Positions 59,107 to 64,000 of a stretch of DNA of 64,000 nt are shown here, piece by piece. Source of the stretch: Acidimicrobiales bacterium (GTDB lineage: Bacteria; Actinomycetota; Acidimicrobiia; Acidimicrobiales; SHLQ01); assembly GCA_020628865.1 (NCBI GenBank), contig JAHDEJ010000008.1, positions 1 through 64,000 on the forward strand, given 5' to 3'. The notes under the pieces were generated by a model. It searched no databases. It was not told the DNA's origin and saw only the letters and a program-made list of their open reading frames with translations. How positions within the stretch are numbered: the first letter of the stretch is position 1; every line of letters starts with the position of its first letter. Position numbers and translations under genes: made by a program.

Positions 59107-60089
59107 GCGGCACCACCGACGGGACCGAAGTTCTCCGCGAAGAAGCGATACCAGTTGTCACCCATCAGGCCGGCCGTCTCGGCCTCGTCGAACCCGACCG
59201 CCCGAAGCCCGTCCTCGATGTTGCCGAAATGGAGGTTGCTCTCGAACCACGTGGGCTGGGGCGGGAAGCCCGGCGCCGAAGCATTGCCCTCGCCGTAGTC
59301 GATGCCCTTGGTCCACCGGCCGACCCGCATCCACTCGACGACGGAGTCCGGCTGGTCCTGGCAGAGGTCGCTGCCGAGGCCGAAGTGTTCGACGCCGTAC
59401 GTCTCGGCCGCGTCAGCCACCATCTGGCAGAAGCTCTCGAGCGTGCACTCGGTCTTGTCCTTGAGGTGATGCGGATACAGCGAAAAGCCCATCATCCCGC
59501 CGTTCTCGGTGACCGCCCGGATGACCTCGTCCCGCTTGTTGCGCAGGGCCGGATGCCACGCATGCGGGTTCGCGTGCGTGATGGCGATCGGGCGGTCCGA
59601 GATTTCGGCGGCCTCGATGGTCGACCGGTCCGCCGAGTGGCTCATGTCGACGACGAGGCCAACGCGGTTCATCTCTTTGATGACCTCCCGGCCCATGCGG
59701 GTGACGCCGGTGTCGTCTTCCTCGTAGCAGCCGGTCGCCAACAACGACTGGTTGTTGTAGGTCAGCTGCATGAACCGGGCGCCGAGCGTGTGGAGGATCT
59801 CGACGAGGTCGATGTCGGCCTCCATGGGCGACGGGTTCTGGAAGCCGAAGATGATGGCGGTGCGGCCGGTCTCCCGGGCGAGGTCGACGTCGGCGGCGGT
59901 GCGGCCCGGGATGATCAGGTCGGAGTGCTTCTCGAACCAGCGGTTCCAGCGGGCCATCTGCTCGACGGTCTCGCGGAACGTCTCGTGGTAGGCGATCGTC
60001 ACATGCACGGCGTGGACGCCGCCCTCGTTCATCTCGCGGAAGATCGTCTCGGACCAGTTGGCGAACTGCAAACAGTCGATTCGATACAT
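59103..60089 (-). CDS. M19 dipeptidase-like protein with an altered metal site
   Basis: 328 aa, ATG at 60089 with CAGGAG upstream. The overall M19 pattern is present: MSHS (His151), ITHAN (His172), HPALRNK (Arg183) and GLGSDL (Asp241). However, the N-terminal His-x-Asp of the active site is replaced by DCLQFANW, and the bridging Glu is replaced by Gln84 in IIFGFQNPSP. Ligands for only one metal remain, so classical dipeptidase activity is doubtful. It may be a lyase or hydrolase with a single metal, or a binding protein. First gene of a three-gene operon. Confidence 0.75.
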   Translation of the reverse strand: MYRIDCLQFANWSETIFREMNEGGVHAVHVTIAYHETFRETVEQMARWNRWFEKHSDLIIPGRTAADVDLARETGRTAIIFGFQNPSPMEADIDLVEILHTLGARFMQLTYNNQSLLATGCYEEDDTGVTRMGREVIKEMNRVGLVVDMSHSADRSTIEAAEISDRPIAITHANPHAWHPALRNKRDEVIRAVTENGGMMGFSLYPHHLKDKTECTLESFCQMVADAAETYGVEHFGLGSDLCQDQPDSVVEWMRVGRWTKGIDYGEGNASAPGFPPQPTWFESNLHFGNIEDGLRAVGFDEAETAGLMGDNWYRFFAENFGPVGGAA

Positions 60090-60298
60090 CAGGGCTCCTG
60101 CGGGCGAGGGCAATCCGCTCCAGCCAAGGGTACGACTGCGGAAACACCCCATCCAATATCGATTCAACCCGATCCAGAGGCTGGTGCGATGACTGAGCAC
60201 CGGTCGGCCCAACGAAGGGCGTCTCACGATTCACACCAGAAACCCGGTCCGTAGAATGTGAGCGAGCGAACGACGACGCAACCGTGGAGGAAACCGGC

Positions 60299-60718
60299 AT
60301 GGAGGGCACGGAAGAGCCAATGACGTGGATCGCCGCATCGGCCCTCATGTTTGGTGTGGGCGCGCTGGTCGCCGCGAGCGGCTGGATTGCGATCGAAGTC
60401 GCCCGCCGTGCCGCCGACGGACGCCTCGGCCCCAACGGTTGGGCCGGGACCCGGACACGGGCGACCCGCTCCTCCCCCGAAGCCTGGAAGGCCGCGCACC
60501 TTGCGGCGCTCCCGCCCTCCGTGCTGTCCGGACGCGTCTTCATTGCGTCCGCTGTGCTCGGCCTGTTTGGCATCGTGAGCGGCGACCCCGAGACCGCCGT
60601 AGCGATCTGGGGAATCGTCATCGGCGTCGGCGTGCTGGTCGCAACGGCTGTGCTGCTTTATGGAGCCTGGCTGGCCCAGAAAACCGCGAAACGGTACGTC
60701 GAAGAGCATCCCTCCTGA
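60299..60718 (+). CDS. SdpI-family membrane protein
   Basis: 139 aa. The ATG at 60299 is preferred for the GGAGG at 60285-60289; a GTG at 60284 and an ATG at 60320 are alternatives. Three to four hydrophobic helices: WIAASALMFGVGALVAAS, VFIASAVLGLFGIV and AIWGIVIGVGVLVATAVLLYG. NGWAGTRTRATRSSPEAWKAAH between the first helices is the SdpI-type GxRT...S...W loop. Members confer immunity or act as membrane regulators. The 209-nt region upstream shows no other gene. Confidence 0.75.
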   Translation: MEGTEEPMTWIAASALMFGVGALVAASGWIAIEVARRAADGRLGPNGWAGTRTRATRSSPEAWKAAHLAALPPSVLSGRVFIASAVLGLFGIVSGDPETAVAIWGIVIGVGVLVATAVLLYGAWLAQKTAKRYVEEHPS

Positions 60719-60782
60719 CGGCTGCTTCGCCATTCGCCCGGACCCGGAGCGCGAAGTACATTGAGCGCCGAGGGGGATCTCG

Positions 60783-61535
60783 ATGACAGCGAACACTTCG
60801 GTGGCCTTTGTGACCGGCGGGGCTGGCGCCATCGGCGCCGCAGTGTGTCGTGCGCTCGCCGACACCGGTGCCCAAATCGCCGTCGTCGACCTCGATCAGC
60901 AGGCCGCCGACACCGTCACAGCTGAGCTCGGCAGCGGGCATCTCGGCATCGCGCTCGACGTTGCCGACACCGACGCCGTTCGGGCAGCCGTCGAGCGGGT
61001 GGAAGCGGAACTCGGGCCAATCGACACGCTCATCAACGTCGCCGGCTGGGATCGATTCGTCCCGTTCGTCGACACCACGCCGGACTTCTGGGATCGAGTG
61101 ATCGATGTCAACTATCGGGGCACGCTCAACACCGTGCACGCGATTCTGCCGGGGATGATCGAACGCGAGCGGGGACGCATCGTTTCGGTCGCATCGGACG
61201 CCGCCCGGGTCGGTTCGTCGCTCGAGTCGATCTATGCCGGGGCGAAGGGCGCCGTCATCTCGTTCTCGAAGAGCGTGGCCCGGGAAGTCGCCAAGCACGG
61301 CATCAGCGTGAACGTGGTCTGCCCGGGGCCGACCGACACGCCCCTGATCCGCGGCATGGCCGACGAGCTCGGCTCCGGCGATCGGTTCGTCGACGCGCTC
61401 ACCCGAGCCATTCCCATGCGCCGCCTCGCCGAACCGGAGGACATCGCACCGGCGATCGTCTTCTTCGCCTCCGACGGCGCCGCCTTCATCACCGGCCAGA
61501 CCCTGTCCGTCAGCGGCGGCCTCACCATGACCTGA
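60783..61535 (+). CDS. Short-chain dehydrogenase/reductase
   Basis: 250 aa, ATG at 60783. The cofactor motif is VTGGAGAIGAAVCRAL, the acidic VVDLDQ after the second strand favours NAD over NADP, NVAG (residues about 85-88) is the structural motif, and the catalytic Tyr-Lys pair sits in SIYAGAKGAVI with Ser upstream. The C-terminal VSGGLTMT is typical of FabG-like and 2-hydroxy-acyl-CoA dehydrogenases. The stop lies inside a run of CCTGA repeats. It precedes the LLM/ureohydrolase genes by 163 nt, with two hairpin repeats in between. Confidence 0.87.
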   Translation: MTANTSVAFVTGGAGAIGAAVCRALADTGAQIAVVDLDQQAADTVTAELGSGHLGIALDVADTDAVRAAVERVEAELGPIDTLINVAGWDRFVPFVDTTPDFWDRVIDVNYRGTLNTVHAILPGMIERERGRIVSVASDAARVGSSLESIYAGAKGAVISFSKSVAREVAKHGISVNVVCPGPTDTPLIRGMADELGSGDRFVDALTRAIPMRRLAEPEDIAPAIVFFASDGAAFITGQTLSVSGGLTMT

Positions 61536-61550
61536 CCTGACCTGACCTGA
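61530..61550 (+). repeat. CCTGA pentanucleotide repeat over the SDR stop codon
   Basis: Four tandem CCTGA copies (61531-61550) follow ATGA. The SDR stop codon (61533-61535) lies within the first copy. Each repeat supplies another TGA in a rotating frame, so a slipped or read-through ribosome would still stop nearby. Confidence 0.6.
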
Positions 61551-61570
61551 CCCGACCCCACCACCCACCC

Positions 61571-61678
61571 GATCTGTGCAGGGCTGGATGCCACACCGAC
61601 ACCTCCAGCTGCACAGATCCTGAGCTCGAAAATCTGTGCAGGGCTGGATGTCATACCGACACTTGACGCTGCACAGAT
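61571..61678. repeat. Two 60-bp-spaced hairpin repeats, family B
   Basis: Two direct repeats of about 50 bp (61571-61619 and 61632-61678) start exactly 60 bp apart. Each is itself a hairpin with perfect arms ATCTGTGCAG and CTGCACAGAT (61572-61581/61609-61618 and 61632-61641/61669-61678). Only a few loop bases differ. They fill the gap between the SDR and LLM genes and may be a REP- or MITE-like element. Confidence 0.8.
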
Positions 61679-61698
61679 CTGGAAGGAAGTGAGTTGCC

Positions 61699-62730
61699 GT
61701 GCATTTTGACCTGATGGTCGGACCGAGCCGATGGGACGATGCGGCCGAACTTGCCCGCACGACCGAGGCGGCTGGATTCTCCGGGATGCTCTTCACCGAA
61801 ACGGGGCAGACACCGTGGATGAGCATGGCTGCCGCGGCGATGGCCGCCCCGTCGCTCACCTACTCCACCGGGATCGCGGTGGCGTTTCCCGTGAGCCCGA
61901 TGGTGATGGCGAGCATCGCCTGGGAGCTGGCCGACAACACCGGCGGACGGTTCCGCCTTGGCCTCGGCAGCCAGGTGAAGGCGCACATCGAGCGCCGCTA
62001 CGGGATGGACTTCGACCCACCCGGCCCCCGCATGCGGGAGTACCTCCAGGCGGTGCAGCGCTGCCTCGCAGCGTTCCGCGGCGACGAGAAGCTCAACCAC
62101 GAGGGCGACTACTGGTCCATGTCCCTCCTCCCGGGGCAGTGGAAACCGTTGGCGCACGAGCACGGCGACATCAAGGTCGATGTGTCGGCCGTGGGGCCGT
62201 TCATGACGAAGATGGCCGGGGCTGTGGCCGACGGCGTGCACGTGCACCCGCTCCACTCCCGGAGCTATATCGACAACCGGCTGTTGCCGGCTGTGCAGGC
62301 CGGCGCCGAATCTGCCGGCCGCACGGTGCAGGACGTCGATCTCCTCATTCCGGCGTTCATCGTTCCCGGAGACACACCCGAGGAGCGGGAGTTCCTGGCC
62401 GAGCGGGCCCGAACGCAGATCGGCTTCTACGGCTCCACCCGCAACTACGCCTTCCAGTTCGACGACCTCGGATTCGAGGGCACCTCCGCCCGCCTGAACG
62501 AGCGGTTGAAGGCGGGCGACGTGCAGGGCATGACGAGCCTGATCACGGACGAGATGCTCGATGCGTTTGCAATCGTCGGCAGATGGGACGAGATTCCCGA
62601 CCGGCTGATCGAGCGATACGGACCCGTCGCCGAGCGGGTCATCAGCTACCTCACCACCGACGACATCGCTCGGAGCCCCGACAACGTGGCCAAGTGGGCC
62701 GACATCGCTGGCGCAGTGCGAAAGGCCTGA
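61699..62730 (+). CDS. F420-type LLM class oxidoreductase
   Basis: 343 aa, GTG at 61699 with GGAAGGAAGTGAG upstream. The bacterial luciferase-like fold is clear: DDAAELARTTEAAGFSGMLF, GIAVAFPVSPMVMASIAWELADNTGGRFRLGLGSQVKAHIERRYG, and MAGAVADGVHVHPLHS. It resembles the TIGR03617 F420-dependent group common in actinobacteria; the F420 rather than FMN assignment is inference. Two nt separate it from the ureohydrolase gene, which suggests a joint pathway. Confidence 0.82.
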   Translation: MHFDLMVGPSRWDDAAELARTTEAAGFSGMLFTETGQTPWMSMAAAAMAAPSLTYSTGIAVAFPVSPMVMASIAWELADNTGGRFRLGLGSQVKAHIERRYGMDFDPPGPRMREYLQAVQRCLAAFRGDEKLNHEGDYWSMSLLPGQWKPLAHEHGDIKVDVSAVGPFMTKMAGAVADGVHVHPLHSRSYIDNRLLPAVQAGAESAGRTVQDVDLLIPAFIVPGDTPEEREFLAERARTQIGFYGSTRNYAFQFDDLGFEGTSARLNERLKAGDVQGMTSLITDEMLDAFAIVGRWDEIPDRLIERYGPVAERVISYLTTDDIARSPDNVAKWADIAGAVRKA

Positions 62731-62732
62731 CC

Positions 62733-63674
62733 GTGGACGAGGACCTTCGCATCGGCAATCTCTTCGGTGGCGACGCTGCCGGCGGCTTGTTCGACGTTCC
62801 CCGCGGCGAACCGGGGGTCGTCGGCGACGCCGACATCGTCGTGATGGGCGCAGCAACGGCGACGCCGTACGCCTCCGTCGGGGCGTATTGCGCCAACGGG
62901 CCTACGGCGATCCGCGGCGCCGTCGGCTGGCCGGGCATGGGAGAACACCACGACTTCGATCTCGGTGGCACGCTCCTCGACGGAGCGACCGCCGTGGACT
63001 GGGGAGACCTGCCCATTTCGGACACCGAATTCCCAGCAAACCGAGAGCTCATCGAGTCGCACATTCGCACCGTTCTCGATGGCGGGGCGGTACCGATCCT
63101 CCTTGGCGGCGACGACTCCATTCCCATCCCAACGCTCGCGGCCTACGACAACCACGGCCCGGTGACCGTGCTCCAGCTCGACGCGCACATCGATTGGCGC
63201 GATGAGGTCCAGGGCGAACGGTTCGGGCTGAGCAGCAACATGCGGCGCGCCTCGGAGATGCCGTGGGTGAAGCACATCGTGCAGGTCGGCGCCCGCGGAT
63301 CGGGCAGCGCTCGGCCGGCGGACGTCGCCGACGCCATCGGCTGGGGTGTCGACCTCTTCCCGATGCGTTCGATTCGCCAGGGCGGGATGCAACAGGTGCT
63401 CGACGCGATCCCCGACGACGCGAACGTGTACCTGGCGTTGGACATCGATGCCCTCGACCCGTCGGTCGTTCCGGGCGTCATCGGTCCTGCCCCGGGCGGC
63501 TTTGACTACGGCACCGTGAGCGATCTGTTCGAAGCCGTTGCATCGAAGGCACGGCTCGTCGGCTTCAACCTCGCCGAATTCGCTCCGTCCGCTGACGTCG
63601 GGAACCGAGGTGCGCTGGTCGCCGCCCGTCTGGCCGCAACCGTCATGGGGCTGATCGCCCGGCAACGGACATGA
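62733..63674 (+). CDS. Ureohydrolase (agmatinase/arginase family)
   Basis: 313 aa, GTG at 62733 two bases after the LLM stop. The binuclear manganese site is recognisable: GGDDS (residues 125-129), DAHIDWRD (150-157) and LDIDALDPSVVPG (Asp237, Asp239). The first motif normally reads GGDHS, so the His ligand is replaced by Asp128. The family hydrolyses guanidino compounds such as arginine, agmatine, guanidinobutyrate or guanidine to urea; which one cannot be read. Its last codons overlap the PhyH-like start (ATGA). Confidence 0.85.
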   Translation: MDEDLRIGNLFGGDAAGGLFDVPRGEPGVVGDADIVVMGAATATPYASVGAYCANGPTAIRGAVGWPGMGEHHDFDLGGTLLDGATAVDWGDLPISDTEFPANRELIESHIRTVLDGGAVPILLGGDDSIPIPTLAAYDNHGPVTVLQLDAHIDWRDEVQGERFGLSSNMRRASEMPWVKHIVQVGARGSGSARPADVADAIGWGVDLFPMRSIRQGGMQQVLDAIPDDANVYLALDIDALDPSVVPGVIGPAPGGFDYGTVSDLFEAVASKARLVGFNLAEFAPSADVGNRGALVAARLAATVMGLIARQRT

Positions 63675-64000
63675 CCGGCTCGGTCCGTCCCGTTCCGTCG
63701 TTCGACCCGGGTGAAGACACGGATCGCATTCGACAGACGCTGCAAACGGACGGGGTCGTCCTGTTGTCCGGCGCGTTCGACCGCACTTGGCTCGACGTGA
63801 TCGAAACCGGAATCGCAGACGCCCTCGGCGGTTCGAGCGCCGACGTCGACGTCGTCAAACGAGACGGCGATGCCGGCGCCTTCTCCTTCAGCTCTGGAGC
63901 ATGGCGATCGGTGGAGCCGTTCCGCCGGTTCATCTTCGACAGCCCGCTCGCCGACCTGGTCTGGCCGCTGCTCCACTCCTCCAGCCTCACGCTCTTCTAC
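63671..64000 (+). CDS. Phytanoyl-CoA dioxygenase family protein (partial, runs off window)
   Basis: 110 residues are visible from the ATG at 63671, overlapping the ureohydrolase stop. The sequence VVLLSGAFDRTWLDVIETGI near the start, AFSFSSGAWRSVEPFRRFIFDSPLADL and the closing LHSSSLTLFY fit the N-terminal third of PhyH-type iron/2-oxoglutarate dioxygenases, which in this family is followed by the HxD iron motif. That motif would lie past the window edge, so the assignment is provisional. The iron/2-oxoglutarate chemistry is inference. Confidence 0.65.
   Translation, partial: MTGSVRPVPSFDPGEDTDRIRQTLQTDGVVLLSGAFDRTWLDVIETGIADALGGSSADVDVVKRDGDAGAFSFSSGAWRSVEPFRRFIFDSPLADLVWPLLHSSSLTLFY

Overview
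This 64 kb window is high-GC (roughly two thirds G+C by eye), densely coded chromosomal DNA. Genes overlap repeatedly at ATGA or GTGA junctions and many start with GTG. The gene families (an F420-type LLM oxidoreductase, a DUF4383 membrane protein, a b558-type succinate dehydrogenase membrane subunit, LASAC/LALAGC lipoproteins, DUF6713, a DUF3726-like protein) point to an actinobacterium, and within that group most resemble an Acidimicrobiia (Ilumatobacter-like) heterotroph. That placement is inference. I see no tRNA, rRNA, CRISPR array, transposase or integrase, and no gene-free stretch longer than 300 bases.

Region 1 (1-19.2 kb, + strand) is a catabolic locus. It holds a PEP-hydrolase-like TIM barrel, a three-subunit molybdenum hydroxylase (FAD, 2Fe-2S and Mo subunits), a Tm-1/UPF0261 protein, a histidine phosphatase, a BKACE (DUF849) beta-keto acid cleavage enzyme, a GntR/FCD regulator, a complete Liv-type ABC importer, an SMP-30 lactonase, a zinc alcohol dehydrogenase, a glycerate kinase and a VOC protein. 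The palindrome GATAATCGATTATC occurs at 2487-2500 and 9946-9959, each about 30 nt before the first gene of an operon, with the GntR gene lying between them. This looks like one regulon that imports a compound and degrades it towards glycerate.

Region 2 (19.2-24.1 kb) has a lipoprotein with a direct-repeat promoter, an alpha/beta hydrolase, and a znuABC zinc-uptake locus with a Fur/Zur-family regulator. Similar 15-nt boxes (13/15 identical) precede znuC and the regulator gene.

Region 3 (24.1-39.9 kb, - strand) is a 12-gene catabolic block: two DUF917/HyuA-like pairs that are paralogous to each other, an M19 dipeptidase, a SnoaL-like protein, a PucR regulator, an RbsBAC-type ABC importer, and a classical HyuA/HyuB hydantoinase-oxoprolinase pair. 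The substrate is probably a cyclic amide, lactam or hydantoin-like compound, but its identity is unknown.

Region 4 (40-52.5 kb) is mixed housekeeping and accessory genes: a KAS III, a nucleoside-kinase-like protein, an MFS remnant, a HELAH protein, an ECF sigma/anti-sigma pair, an orphan SdhC, a SulP transporter, an MFS transporter, a flavoprotein and a VOC protein. Region 5 (52.5-56.4 kb) is a CoxE/CoxD/XdhC/MobA-like maturation set for molybdenum hydroxylases, and so a plausible partner of the enzyme in region 1. Region 6 (56.3-64 kb) has two families of hairpin repeats, an operon of an M19-like protein with an altered metal site plus a 560-aa protein and a DUF3726-like protein, and an SDR / LLM / ureohydrolase / PhyH-like gene run that continues past the window edge.
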